This document shows positions 36,602-44,923 of a stretch of DNA of 64,000 bases, piece after piece. How positions within the stretch are numbered: position 1 is the first letter of the stretch; the number at the start of each line of letters is the position of its first letter. This stretch comes from CAJCJE01 sp036494465 (lineage in GTDB: Bacteria > Actinomycetota > Actinomycetes > Mycobacteriales > Pseudonocardiaceae): positions 1 through 64,000 of the forward strand of contig DASXOJ010000008.1 of assembly GCA_036494465.1 (NCBI GenBank). Reading direction: 5' to 3'. The notes below the pieces were generated by a model. The model did not search any database and was not told where the DNA came from. It was given only the letters and a program-made list of their open reading frames with translations. A program made the translations under genes and the position numbers.

Positions 36602-36775
36602 GGCTCGACCCCCTCGCACAAGGGCGGGGCGGCCGAGGGAACGGCGGCCCCGCAGATCTCGACAACTGTTTCCTGGTAACTACCGTACCGTGCCGATGGG
36701 GTTCCATGCGACGTGGCACCGCAGACGATGACGTGATGTCGCCGGGAGTCCCACGCTTTGGGGCAACATGGCACG

Positions 36776-37675
36776 ATGCCCCGCGTGCCTCGTCCGTTCG
36801 TTGCGTACCTGCGGGTATACGAACCGTTGTCAGCTTTTGACGCTGCGTTGATCGAGCCGTTGAGGGAGCGCATCGAAAAAAATCCATTGGCCCGTTCCGC
36901 TGTCGGTGAACGAGAGCGCGAACTATGGCTTAGCTCACAATTGGCCAAGCCGCCGAGGCTGCTTCCCGGCGAGCTCCCGGACGGCCGTCCCGCCCCCAAC
37001 GCCCCCAAGGACGCCCTGGTCCTGGACCCGGCCGACGTACCGGCGGGCGACACCGGCACGGTCGGCCCCGGCCCGCTGATCTGCCCGCTCGACCTACGGC
37101 CGAGAGCCGCCGCCGCGCTCGTCGGGTTCCTCGGCAGCACCGGCGCCGTACTGCGCAAGGCGATGTTCACCAGGACCGACGACGAACTACGTGGCCATGC
37201 CAACACTGTGATGGCCGACGCCAGCCAGGGCGCCGTGCACATGGTCTCGTCCACCTGGACCGTGCCACTGCCCTGGTTCGCCCTGGTCGACCCGTCCGCC
37301 CGCAAGCTCGTCCCGGCCACCGAGGACACCCCGCAGGAGGCGTACTGGCTCGGTGCCATGGCGGACGTCCGGCGCCGGACCGCACGGGCGCACGCGATCG
37401 CCAAGGAGGCGCTCGGCGAAGAGGGCCCCACCGTCGTGCTGCGCGACACCGGCCGGTGGCTGGAGCGCTTCCACCCGCACTCGGCCGTCGAACTCGACTA
37501 CGGCGGCATCGCGAGCCTGCTGCCCTTCGCCGAACTCGAAGCGGACACCTCAGCCGAGGACGTGCACGCGATCGTCGACGCGATGGAAGCGGGCGACCCC
37601 GAGGAAATCGCCACGCACTACGACAAACTCCGCGAGTTCTGGGGGCTGCTGGCCGCGCACGAACGGTTCAACTGA
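36776..37675 (+). CDS. Conserved hypothetical protein (299 aa)
   Basis: A soluble protein with no motif I can name. It begins MPRVPRPFVAYLRVYEPLSAF and contains SQLAKPPRLLPGELPDG, MADASQGAVHMVSSTWTVPL, VPLPWFALVDPSARKL and DTGRWLERFHPHSAVELDYGG; the end is helical (YDKLREFWGLLAAHERFN). The composition and full-length frame indicate a genuine gene. ATG 36776 is a best guess, with GTG 36785 as the alternative. It is divergent from the DUF3073 gene, with a 174-bp gap. Without a database I can give no function. Confidence 0.75.
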   Translation: MPRVPRPFVAYLRVYEPLSAFDAALIEPLRERIEKNPLARSAVGERERELWLSSQLAKPPRLLPGELPDGRPAPNAPKDALVLDPADVPAGDTGTVGPGPLICPLDLRPRAAAALVGFLGSTGAVLRKAMFTRTDDELRGHANTVMADASQGAVHMVSSTWTVPLPWFALVDPSARKLVPATEDTPQEAYWLGAMADVRRRTARAHAIAKEALGEEGPTVVLRDTGRWLERFHPHSAVELDYGGIASLLPFAELEADTSAEDVHAIVDAMEAGDPEEIATHYDKLREFWGLLAAHERFN

Positions 37676-37758
37676 CCCGCACAGGCACAGATCGGTCAGC
37701 CGCGCGGCGGACGATGAACGGCTGTTGTCGTCCGACCATCCCCCCGGAGGCCCCGATC

Positions 37759-38100
37759 ATGGCCAGCCAGCGTGCCCTGCACCTTCTCGGCACCATGGCG
37801 CAGTTCGACGACGCGGCCGCCGCGCTGAAATGGCAGCTGACCGAACTCGACGGTCGGCTGCGCAGGCTCACCAGCGGCGAGACCGGCCCGCGCCTGCTCT
37901 GGTTCGTCCCGTTCATCAAGGAGCTGAAGGCTTCGCCGAAGATCCGCGCGCTACGCGACGGCGACTGGACCGACTACGACGACGTCGACCGCCTCGCCGT
38001 CCGGCGCGGCGCCCGTCTCACCCCGGCCGACCTGCCGCTGCGCATCGCCGAACACGCCCGCCAGGACCTGGCCGCGCTCGCCGGCATCGACCCGACGTGA
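37759..38100 (+). CDS. UROD/MetE-like protein, N-terminal part (split gene)
   Basis: 113 residues from ATG 37759 with CCCGGAGG about 10 bases upstream. The content (VHLLGT-like HLLGTMAQFDD, then SGETGPRLLWFVPFIKEL and DWTDYDDVDRLAVRRGARL) resembles the N-terminal part of cobalamin-independent methionine synthase/UROD-like TIM-barrel proteins of about 330 residues. The frame ends at TGA 38098-38100, where the next frame starts with an overlapping GTG. One extra G before position 38097 would fuse the two frames. So this is either a coupled two-gene arrangement or a one-base deletion. Confidence 0.65.
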   Translation: MASQRALHLLGTMAQFDDAAAALKWQLTELDGRLRRLTSGETGPRLLWFVPFIKELKASPKIRALRDGDWTDYDDVDRLAVRRGARLTPADLPLRIAEHARQDLAALAGIDPT

Positions 38101-38771
38101 GCCTGCCGCTACAAATCGGCGTGCCCGGCTACCTCGACATGGCGCTGTTCATCTTCGGCCCGCTCGGCGTGCTCCGGCACGCGCGCACGTTCCTCGCCGC
38201 CATCGCCGAACAGATCACCGAGATCCAGCGCGAAGCGGGCAAGCGGGTCGTCTTCCAGCTGGAAGTCCCCGCCGCGCCGATCGCCGTGGTGTCCGCACCG
38301 CCGCCGCTGCGCCCGTTGCTCGCCGAATTCATGGCGCACCTGATCACCCGGCCCGTGGCGGGCCCGCAGGGCACCCGGTTCGGCGTGCACCTGTGCCTCG
38401 GTGACCTCGGCCACCACGCGCTCACACAACTCAGGGACGCGTCCCCGCTCGTCATCCTGGCCAACGCGATCGCCCACCGCTGGCCCGAGGGCAGGCCGCT
38501 GGACTACGTGCACCTGCCCATGTCCGGCGGAGACGTCCCGCCCACCGCCGAGCCCGGCTTCTACGCACCGCTGCGCGGTCTGCGGCTACCCGAAAGCGTC
38601 GAGGTGATCGTCGGTATCGCGCACGAGGAACAGGACCGGAAGACCCAGCTGGCGGTGCGCGAACTCGTGGAAACCGCGCTCGGCCGCCCCGCCGGCATCG
38701 CGACGTCCTGCGGACTCGGCAGGCGCATCCCGAAGCCGCGACCGCGGCCGTCACCAGCATGCGCGCCCTGA
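38097..38771 (+). CDS. UROD/MetE-like protein, C-terminal part with frameshifted end
   Basis: 224 residues from GTG 38097, overlapping the previous frame. It continues the barrel: PLQIGVPGYLDMALFIFGPL, VVFQLEVPAAPIAVV, GVHLCLGDLGHHAL, LDYVHLPMSGGDVPP and GIATSCGLGRR. After GRR the frame reads a Pro/Arg string and stops at 38771. In the next frame the same DNA gives PEAATAAVTSMRALID ending at TGA 38779, as homologues of this fold do (GLGRRTPEAA). Inserting one base near 38730 restores it. No zinc site typical of MetE is obvious, and function is unassigned. Confidence 0.65.
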   Translation: MSLPLQIGVPGYLDMALFIFGPLGVLRHARTFLAAIAEQITEIQREAGKRVVFQLEVPAAPIAVVSAPPPLRPLLAEFMAHLITRPVAGPQGTRFGVHLCLGDLGHHALTQLRDASPLVILANAIAHRWPEGRPLDYVHLPMSGGDVPPTAEPGFYAPLRGLRLPESVEVIVGIAHEEQDRKTQLAVRELVETALGRPAGIATSCGLGRRIPKPRPRPSPACAP

Positions 38772-38847
38772 TCGACTGACCAGAACAACCAAAGCCCAAA
38801 CCGGATGTTTCGCGCCGCTCCGGATATCCCCATCTGGCCCGGGGCGG

Positions 38848-39075
38848 CTACCGCTTGTGGACCATCGCGTCCGGAAATTCCCGGCGCATGACGCCGACAC
38901 GGTGTGTCGCTTTCTCTGGGGTCAGGCCCACCTTGGGGAGGTTCCGCTCGACCTCCTGCAGCACCTGTTCCGACCACAGTGGGCGGTAGGTCTCGGCCTC
39001 GGCCAGACGCAACAGGAGGTCGGTGAGGTGAATCGGAACAAGGACGTTGGCGTCCAGCAGGACCGGGAACAGCAC
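38848..39075 (-). pseudogene. PIN-domain toxin, C-terminally truncated
   Basis: 75 residues: MLFPVLLDANVLVPIHLTDL, then LRLAEAETYRPLWSEQVLQEV and MRREFPDAMVHKR. The first PIN acidic residue is present (D in LLDANVL) and the next helix matches, but the frame stops where typical VapC/PIN proteins continue for another ~100 residues carrying the remaining catalytic acids (usually ...DADVIVT..). No continuation is found downstream in any frame. The toxin should be inactive. It lies 21 bp downstream of a putative antitoxin. Confidence 0.75.
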
Positions 39076-39096
39076 TCAGTGTGGCAGCACACCCCA

Positions 39097-39597
39097 TCAG
39101 CGGGTGTCAATGAAGCCGGTACCGGCCTCGTACAGGCCCTCAGCGTCGGCCTCCTGAGTGAGTTCACGCAACGCCGATCGACGGCTTCGGCGGGCACGCT
39201 GCCGGTAAGCCTCGACCTCGGCCAGTCGGACCCGGCGATGCCGGCGTTGGCCGGACTGCTCGAACGGGATCTCGCCGCTCTCCAGCAACTTGACCAGGGT
39301 AGGCCGGGAGATGCCGAGCAGATCGGCGGCTTCCTGGGTGGAGAGCAGAGCAGTGTGCGGAGCGATGCTGATCCCCTGGCCGGCGAGCAAGGTCTGCACG
39401 GCGGCGCGGATGACGGTGTACAGCTCGTCCGGCAACTCGATCGTCTCATCGTCGGGCCCCACCAGCCGCGCGTGCTTCGTCGGCTGCACGCTCGCCGTGA
39501 GGAACGCGCCCAGCTCCCGCAACAGCTTCTGCTCCGGGGTGCCTGGCTCCGGCGGAAGCAGGGTGTGCTGTCCGAGGTCCGGCACTGCGGTAGTCAT
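39097..39597 (-). CDS. HTH (excisionase/MerR-type) DNA-binding antitoxin
   Basis: A 166-residue protein. The C-terminal half is an excisionase-type winged HTH: LLSTQEAADLLGISRPTLVK, LLESGEIPFEQSGQRRHRRV, then the basic helix VEAYRQRARRSRR. The N-terminal half (PPEPGTPEQKLLRELGAFL, LPDELYTVIRAAVQTLLAGQ) is the domain paired with PIN toxins of this type. It is the first gene of a two-gene unit with the truncated toxin. Two 15-bp direct repeats immediately upstream (39610-39639) are its likely operator. Confidence 0.82.
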   Translation of the reverse strand: MTTAVPDLGQHTLLPPEPGTPEQKLLRELGAFLTASVQPTKHARLVGPDDETIELPDELYTVIRAAVQTLLAGQGISIAPHTALLSTQEAADLLGISRPTLVKLLESGEIPFEQSGQRRHRRVRLAEVEAYRQRARRSRRSALRELTQEADAEGLYEAGTGFIDTR

Positions 39598-39609
39598 GCC
39601 CTCATCATA

Positions 39610-39639
39610 AACGAAAACTTCGAAAACGAAAACTTCGAA
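39610..39639. repeat. Two tandem 15-bp repeats upstream of the HTH gene
   Basis: AACGAAAACTTCGAA occurs twice head to tail (39610-39624 and 39625-39639). Each ends in the palindrome TTCGAA. They lie 13-42 bp before the HTH start codon, where an autoregulatory antitoxin would bind. Confidence 0.75.
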
Positions 39640-39734
39640 ACTTAGCCGCCGTTCCGGAGCTGACCAGTTCGGGCGACCTCGCCGCTGTCAGATCCCGTCG
39701 ACCCGAGCCCAGCCCACTCCCAGCTCGGTGGGAA

Positions 39735-39819
39735 GGCGGGCGTCGGACTGGAACCGAGAACAGACGGAGAGGTGTTCTCGTCGACCGAAACGTGCTCTCG
39801 TGACCAGATTCGTCGGGTG
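39735..39819 (+). repeat. Dispersed palindromic repeat, copy A
   Basis: It contains CGAGAAC-N12-GTTCTCG (39755-39780) and then ATTCGTCGGG near its end. Copy B at 43697-43779 has the same inverted repeat with the same spacer length and about 70% identity by eye. The surrounding 437 bp (39640-40076) has no convincing gene; further GAGAA/TTCTC blocks occur at 39820-39850. Confidence 0.55.
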
Positions 39820-40076
39820 AGAAGAGTTCTCCGAGCGAGAACCGATCTCGTTCAAGTCGCCGATGCGAGCTGACAAAGCCTCGCCCAGCCGCAAACGCAG
39901 CTGCGATGACAACGCACTCGTTGTTGGTGACTGACGCCGGCCTTCCGAGCTGCGGCCTTGTGTCGTCAAGCGCTCGGTAGCGCGCCGGAACTGGCCGGTG
40001 GACGCATCTGGGCCCACCGCCTGAGATCCAAGGTCTGTTGTCATGTCAACCGAATGCGTTGATAACTGGTGGTGAG

Positions 40077-41339
40077 TTAGTAGTCGGGTGGGTTCGTGCC
40101 CGTGGTGTTGTGCAGCGGGAAACGCACCGTGATGTCAAGGCCGCCGTTGGGCCGCGGCGTTGCCTCGATTTTGGCGTCGTGGGCGGTGGCGATGGCGTCG
40201 ACGATCGACAGGCCCAGGCCTAGGCCCTCGTCGGATCGGCTCCGCGTTGTCCCGACGCGTTGGAACGGACCGAACAGCCGCGTGAGCTCCTCGGCTGGGA
40301 TGATCGGTCCGGTGTTGCGTACGGAGAGCACCGCGTGCGTCGGGGTGCTCTCGGTCCTGACGTGGATGTGCCCCCCGAGCGCGTTGTGCCGCACCGCATT
40401 GTCCATCAAGTTGGTGATCAGGCGTTCGGCGAGCCCGGGGTCTCCCAAGGTCGGCGCGTCATGCAGGTCGGTGCGTATCGTGAGCGCGCGTTCTTCGGCT
40501 TCGGGCGCCCTGGCCAGCAGGACGAACTCGGCGATCGCGTCGAGCGCCATCGGTTCTCGCCGGTCGAGACCGCTCGTGCCGCGGGCGAGGGTGAGCAGCG
40601 CCTCGATCAGCCGCTGCTGCTGGTCAGCGGCAGCCAGCACTCGTTCGTGGGTGGCACGCAGTGACTCGGCGGTGGCCGTCGGATCAGAGAGTGCGACCTG
40701 AATCAGCGTGCGCTGCCGGGTGAGCGGGGTGCGCAGTTCATGCGAGGCGTTGGCGACGAACTGGCGTTGAGCCCGGAAAGCGGCATCCAGCCGGGCCAAC
40801 AGGCCGTCGAAGGTCTCGCCGAGTTCTTGGAGCTCGTCGTTTGGTCCGGTCAAGGCGAGGCGCTGGTGCAGGTTCGTGGCCGAGATCGTTCGCACGGCTT
40901 GGTTGATCTTGCGCAGCGGGCGCGTCACCCGGCCGGCAACCAGCCAACCGATACCGATCGACAACAACGTGGCCACCGCAAGGGCGATACCGGATTGAAC
41001 GAGGAACTGGCGCATGTCCTCGTCGTGCTGACTGGCTGCCCGTTGCGCGAGTAGTTGACCGACCTGTGTCGCGGCCGGCGGGTGTGGACCCGATAGCGGG
41101 CCCAGGGTCGGCCCGGGTCGACTCGGAGTCGCGACCGTCGGTGTCGGTGGTGTCACGACGCAGGCGCCGCCACACCCGGTCGTGGCCCGCCAGACCAGAC
41201 CGTAGGTGACTGCCAGGAGCAACGCACCGAAGATCAGGAACAGGCCGCTGTAGAGCAGGGTCAGCCTGCCGTGGATGGTGTGCCTGCCCAAGCGAATCGA
41301 CACCGTCGCTTTGTGTCCGTTGTGAGCTGACGAGTTCAT
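40077..41339 (-). CDS. Sensor histidine kinase of two-component system
   Basis: A 420-residue membrane kinase. Two transmembrane helices (about 26-50 and 113-135) bracket a short extracytoplasmic loop rich in proline with a Cys pair (TTGCGGACVV). HAMP follows, then HisKA with H200 in VANASHELRTPLTRQ, and HATPase_c with LMDNAVRHN (N box) and DEGLGLGLSIV (G box). The gene lies 2 bp downstream of the response regulator (41342-41995) on the same strand. It is divergent from an S41 protease that the pair may control. Confidence 0.93.
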   Translation of the reverse strand: MNSSAHNGHKATVSIRLGRHTIHGRLTLLYSGLFLIFGALLLAVTYGLVWRATTGCGGACVVTPPTPTVATPSRPGPTLGPLSGPHPPAATQVGQLLAQRAASQHDEDMRQFLVQSGIALAVATLLSIGIGWLVAGRVTRPLRKINQAVRTISATNLHQRLALTGPNDELQELGETFDGLLARLDAAFRAQRQFVANASHELRTPLTRQRTLIQVALSDPTATAESLRATHERVLAAADQQQRLIEALLTLARGTSGLDRREPMALDAIAEFVLLARAPEAEERALTIRTDLHDAPTLGDPGLAERLITNLMDNAVRHNALGGHIHVRTESTPTHAVLSVRNTGPIIPAEELTRLFGPFQRVGTTRSRSDEGLGLGLSIVDAIATAHDAKIEATPRPNGGLDITVRFPLHNTTGTNPPDY

Positions 41340-41341
41340 GA

Positions 41342-41995
41342 TCAGATCCGGTAGCCAGACTTCGTCACGGTGTCGATGACGGCTGGTTCACCCAGTTTGG
41401 CCCGCAGTCGGCTGATGGTGATCTTCACCGCGTTGGTGAACGGATCAGCAACCTCGTCCCACACCCGTTCCAGCAGTTCCTCCGCGGACACGGTCCGACC
41501 CTGGGCGGCAAGCAGCAGTTCCAGCACGCCGAACTCCTTCGGGGTCAGCCGCACCGGCCGGTTGGCCCGGTGGACCCGTCGTGCCGCGGTGTCCACCACC
41601 AGGTCACCGTGGCTCAGCACGGGCGGCACGGCGGGATGCGCGCGCCGGGCCAGTGCGCGGATGCGCGCAACCAGCACCGGGAAGTCGAACGGCTTGGCGA
41701 GGTAGTCGTCCGCGCCGAGGTCAAGTCCGCTGACCAGGTCTTCGGTTGCCGCGGCCGCGGTCAGCATGAGCACACGGCCACGGCAGCCACGCTCGATGAG
41801 CTCGACGCAGATATCGTCGCCGTGCCGGCCCGGCAGGTCCCGGTCGAGCACGATCACGTCGTAGTCATGGGTGACGGCCCGTTCGAGGCCACCGCTGCCG
41901 TCCAGGGCAACGTCCACGGCCAGGTCCGTCCGCCGCAGACCGATCGCGACCGCCTCGGCCAGTTCCGCGTCGTCCTCGATGACCAGTACCCGCAC
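41342..41995 (-). CDS. OmpR-family response regulator
   Basis: A 217-residue regulator. The receiver has acidic pocket EDD, phospho-acceptor D51 (IVLDRDLPG), TAAAA and the lysine in YLAKPFDFPVL. The C-terminal winged helix is of the OmpR/PhoB type (LTPKEFGVLELLLAAQGRTV, then the recognition region KITISRLRAKL). Its ATG start is at 41995. Two GAAACCGTC repeats with an 11-bp period (42092-42111) in the shared divergent gap are the likely binding site. Confidence 0.95.
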   Translation of the reverse strand: MRVLVIEDDAELAEAVAIGLRRTDLAVDVALDGSGGLERAVTHDYDVIVLDRDLPGRHGDDICVELIERGCRGRVLMLTAAAATEDLVSGLDLGADDYLAKPFDFPVLVARIRALARRAHPAVPPVLSHGDLVVDTAARRVHRANRPVRLTPKEFGVLELLLAAQGRTVSAEELLERVWDEVADPFTNAVKITISRLRAKLGEPAVIDTVTKSGYRI

Positions 41996-42091
41996 GTGTC
42001 CTCCCGATGTCGTGCCCCGTGGTCAAGGCGCGCGTTGAGCATGCCTGACACACCGGTTTCAGCAACGTTTCACGGCGGCTTCCGTTGGTGT

Positions 42092-42111
42092 GAAACCGTC
42101 CCGAAACCGTC
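42092..42111. promoter_or_regulatory. Tandem GAAACCGTC repeats, candidate response-regulator site
   Basis: GAAACCGTC occurs at 42092-42100 and 42103-42111, an 11-bp period suiting head-to-tail OmpR-type dimers. It lies 20-39 bp before the S41 protease ATG in the 135-bp divergent gap. Confidence 0.5.
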
Positions 42112-42130
42112 GATGTCGTAGACCTCTCGC

Positions 42131-43582
42131 ATGTTGCTTTCGACTACCCGCTGGTGGCTTGCTACCGCACCGGCCCTGATCGGCGTCGCCCTGTTGGCCG
42201 CCACCTCGGTCGGTGCGGCCCCGACCAACTCGATCGCGCAGGCCACTCAGGCTCCCGCACCCTGCGCGCCACCAACCACCGCGAGCATCCTGCCGGTCAC
42301 ACCGACCACGATCGGCACCATCGAGCAGCTTTACGACTGTGTTTTCGCGCATTACTACGGGGGCGCCACGCTCGACGACCGGTTGCTGCTCACCGGCGCA
42401 TTCGCCGGGCTCACCCAGGAACTCGACCGGCTCGGGCTCGACCAGCCGCAGGCCACACTGCCGGCCCTCACCGGCAATCGAGCCACCGACTGGGCCGCGT
42501 TCAGCGCGGTGTACAAGCGAATCGAGACCGCCCTACCGGAGCGCACCGCACTGCGCCAGGCACTGGCCGCCGCCACTATCGATGCCATGCTGGCCAACCT
42601 GACCGACAACCACGTGCACTGGCAGCACCTCCTGCTTCCACCTGGTTACCAGCCAGGAGACAACTACGGTTTCGGGTTCACCACCGCGCCGATCGCACCG
42701 CTGGCCACTGCTGCCCCCGGGGAGGCCCTTCCCCCGCTATTTCTCAGCTCGGTGACCGGCCCGGCGGCCACCGCCGGTCTGGCCAGCGGGGACGTGATCG
42801 AGGATGTCAACGGAGCGCCGCCGTTCGTTGACGGCGTGGTGTCCACCGGTGTGATCACCCTGCTCAACCCCTCCTACCCAAGCGACACACCAGTCGTCCT
42901 GACCGTGGACCGCCCAGCCACCGGCCGCACGTGGAACGTGACACTGCGGCCCGCACGGTTCACACCATTGCCACTGGTCACCTCGAAACTTGCGGCGCCC
43001 GGCATTGCCGAGGTCACCATGGGTGAGTTCGCACCAGGCACAGCCGGCCAGGTACTTGCGGCCATCGCGGCGCTGCGCGCCAACGGGCCGCTGCACGGCC
43101 TGGTCCTGGACCTGCGCGGTAACGGCGGCGGCTCACCCACCGAAGTGCAACAACTGATCAGCGCATTCGTACATGGCCGAAACTGGAGCTACGACTGCAC
43201 CGCAACCGGAGCGTGTACCGCCAACCACACCGACGACTCCGTCCCGCTGCTGCACGTTCCACTCGTCGTGCTCACCGACCGCGGCTGTGTCTCGGCCTGC
43301 GACGCGTTCGCCGCCGCTGTCAAGGACCTGCACGCTGGCGTGCTCGTCGGCACCCGCACCGCAGGCGTCGTGTCCGGCCCCGCACAGGGATACCAACTCA
43401 ATGACAACAGTCTGCTGGTACTACCGGCCAAACATGAGCTTGGCCCCGACCACGAGGTGATCAACGGAATCGGAGTGGCACCCGACTACTACCTGCCCAC
43501 AACAGCTGCCGACCACTCGACCGGACCTGACCCCGACCTCAGCAAAGCCCGCACCCTCCTGGACAGCCAGCAGCCACGCTGA
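42131..43582 (+). CDS. Secreted S41 family (tail-specific/CtpA-like) peptidase
   Basis: A 483-residue exported protein with signal peptide (MLLSTTRWWLATAPALIGVA, ending ~GAAPTN). A central PDZ-like region (GLASGDVIEDVNGAPP) precedes the S41 core. LHGLVLDLRGNGGGSPTE is diagnostic, and the nucleophile region is VLTDRGCVSACDAFA, with the serine between two cysteines; VGTRTAGVVSG follows. Peptidases of this type cut C-termini of exported proteins. No ribosome site is evident, so a leaderless mRNA is possible. It is divergent from the two-component genes. Confidence 0.88.
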   Translation: MLLSTTRWWLATAPALIGVALLAATSVGAAPTNSIAQATQAPAPCAPPTTASILPVTPTTIGTIEQLYDCVFAHYYGGATLDDRLLLTGAFAGLTQELDRLGLDQPQATLPALTGNRATDWAAFSAVYKRIETALPERTALRQALAAATIDAMLANLTDNHVHWQHLLLPPGYQPGDNYGFGFTTAPIAPLATAAPGEALPPLFLSSVTGPAATAGLASGDVIEDVNGAPPFVDGVVSTGVITLLNPSYPSDTPVVLTVDRPATGRTWNVTLRPARFTPLPLVTSKLAAPGIAEVTMGEFAPGTAGQVLAAIAALRANGPLHGLVLDLRGNGGGSPTEVQQLISAFVHGRNWSYDCTATGACTANHTDDSVPLLHVPLVVLTDRGCVSACDAFAAAVKDLHAGVLVGTRTAGVVSGPAQGYQLNDNSLLVLPAKHELGPDHEVINGIGVAPDYYLPTTAADHSTGPDPDLSKARTLLDSQQPR

Positions 43583-43656
43583 CACCTGCCGCAGCAACCT
43601 CGTCGAGCACCTGGGAGACGGCACCGGTGCTGACGCAGGCCACGGATCACGTTTAA

Positions 43657-43688
43657 ATAACACTAGGTACACAAACCGGTAACTACCG
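43657..43688 (+). repeat. 32-bp repeat, left copy
   Basis: It contains ATAAC, then CTAGGT, then GGTAAC. It matches 46032-46063 in the same orientation at 23 of 32 positions, and all 9 differences are transitions. The two copies enclose the AbiE-like locus. Confidence 0.55.
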
Positions 43689-43696
43689 ACGAGTAG

Positions 43697-43779
43697 GCGG
43701 GGCTGAACTGGGACCGAGAACCGAACGGGAGGCGTTCTCGCCGATCACAGCACCGCCTCGTAACGAGATTTGTCGGGCG
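43697..43779 (+). repeat. Dispersed palindromic repeat, copy B
   Basis: CGAGAAC-N12-GTTCTCG at 43715-43740, same spacing and order as copy A at 39735-39819, followed by GATTTGTCGGG. Copies A and B flank the kinase/regulator/S41 module. The gap 43583-44159 shows no convincing gene; apparent frames here have poor composition. Confidence 0.55.
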
Positions 43780-44159
43780 CGCACGTGATGGCGGACGGCG
43801 GCTATCTGGGTAACCCCGAGGTGATGATCCCATACCGCAAGCCAGGTCAAGGCAACGATTTTCCCGAGTGGCAGAAGGATCTGAACACTGTTCACAGGCG
43901 GTTCCCGGCTCGGGCGGGCACGCGTTGTCGCACATGAAGTCCTGGAACGTCCTGCGCAACTGCCGATGCAAACGCACGGGGGTTTGGGTCGCGACACGAG
44001 TGTCACGTTGATCCGCAACCTGACCATGACCTGCTGACCAGCCCAACGTCGACGACCGGCCTACGGAAACCCCACATGATCAATACGGGACAACCGTTAG
44101 AACTGAGACTGCGATTCAATTCTGGCGTTGAGTGTTCGATTGCCGCCCAATGGTCAGCG

Positions 44160-44923
44160 TCAGACGCGCAGCACGGCAAGCGTCAGTGCTCGGACCTCTG
44201 CCTGTTCGGCGCGGTCGGTTGCCGCAGCGCGGACGCCGCCGCCTGCTGTTCGGGCGAAGTCCGTGCGGAGGATGGTCACGGCGTCGCCCTGGACGCCGGT
44301 GTCGCGCCACTCAACAGGCTCGGGGATCCGTTGGCGGTGCACCCGCAGCAGTCGCCAGACGTCGACGGCGTCCTTCGCCGCGAGCCGGTCGCCCCAGCCG
44401 AGAGTCTTCAGACAAAGGGAAGAGTTGATCTCCGGGATGACCGTCGTGAATGCACGGTGGTGCCGTCGAGCAGCGTCACAGTGAGGTCGATCTGCTCGCC
44501 AGGGCGCGCCAGAGCCAGGGACAGACCGGGAATCTCGTCGAGCACCATGTCGCCGTACTGCTGGTTGGCGACGAGCCGCCGGCCCCAGGCCGGAGCGAGC
44601 ACGTCGATGACCAGACGTAGGTCGTCGTCGGTCGTCCGGACGAAGCGGTTCGCGGCGTCCGGCCTTGCATAGCCGAGCGCTTCCAAGCCGGGGACCAGGC
44701 CTGGATTGCGGGCCGATGCCTCCGCGATGCCCATGTCGGCGTCCTGGGTGACTCTGACGACTGGCTCCGCGACCCCGGCGAGAGCGACGTGTAGACGCAC
44801 CATCTGACCGCCGACGATTCGATACTTGATACCCAAGTCGGCGGTCACGGCTGCGAGATCGCGCATTGCAAGGAAACCTGCCTCCTCGGCCTGAGACGAC
44901 GCGTCGAGGTGAAGGGTGGTCAC
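44160..44923 (-). pseudogene. abiEii: AbiEii-like nucleotidyltransferase toxin, frameshifted
   Basis: Start GTG 44923 overlaps the antitoxin stop (GTGA). The first frame gives IVGGQMVRLHVALA (nucleotidyltransferase GG-x6-H motif), RVTQDADMG and VIDVLAPAWG, then runs out after LLDGTTVH and stops at 44408. The next frame continues naturally with SLCLKTLGWGDRLAAKDAVD, VWRLLRVHRQRIPEP and the end AEQAEVRALTLAVLRV to 44160. The break lies near 44440-44460. Unless it is a sequencing error, the toxin is interrupted in its catalytic C-terminal half. Confidence 0.75.

Noticed and set aside
39688..40044. 118-residue minus-strand frame upstream of the kinase gene
   Set aside because: Composition is not protein-like, and it overlaps the dispersed repeat. 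Its similarity to a frame at 43.7-44.0 kb comes from the shared DNA repeat rather than conserved coding.
43663..44046. Minus-strand frames of 114-127 residues downstream of the S41 gene
   Set aside because: Arg/Cys-rich, no start site, overlapping the repeat copies; no recognisable domain.
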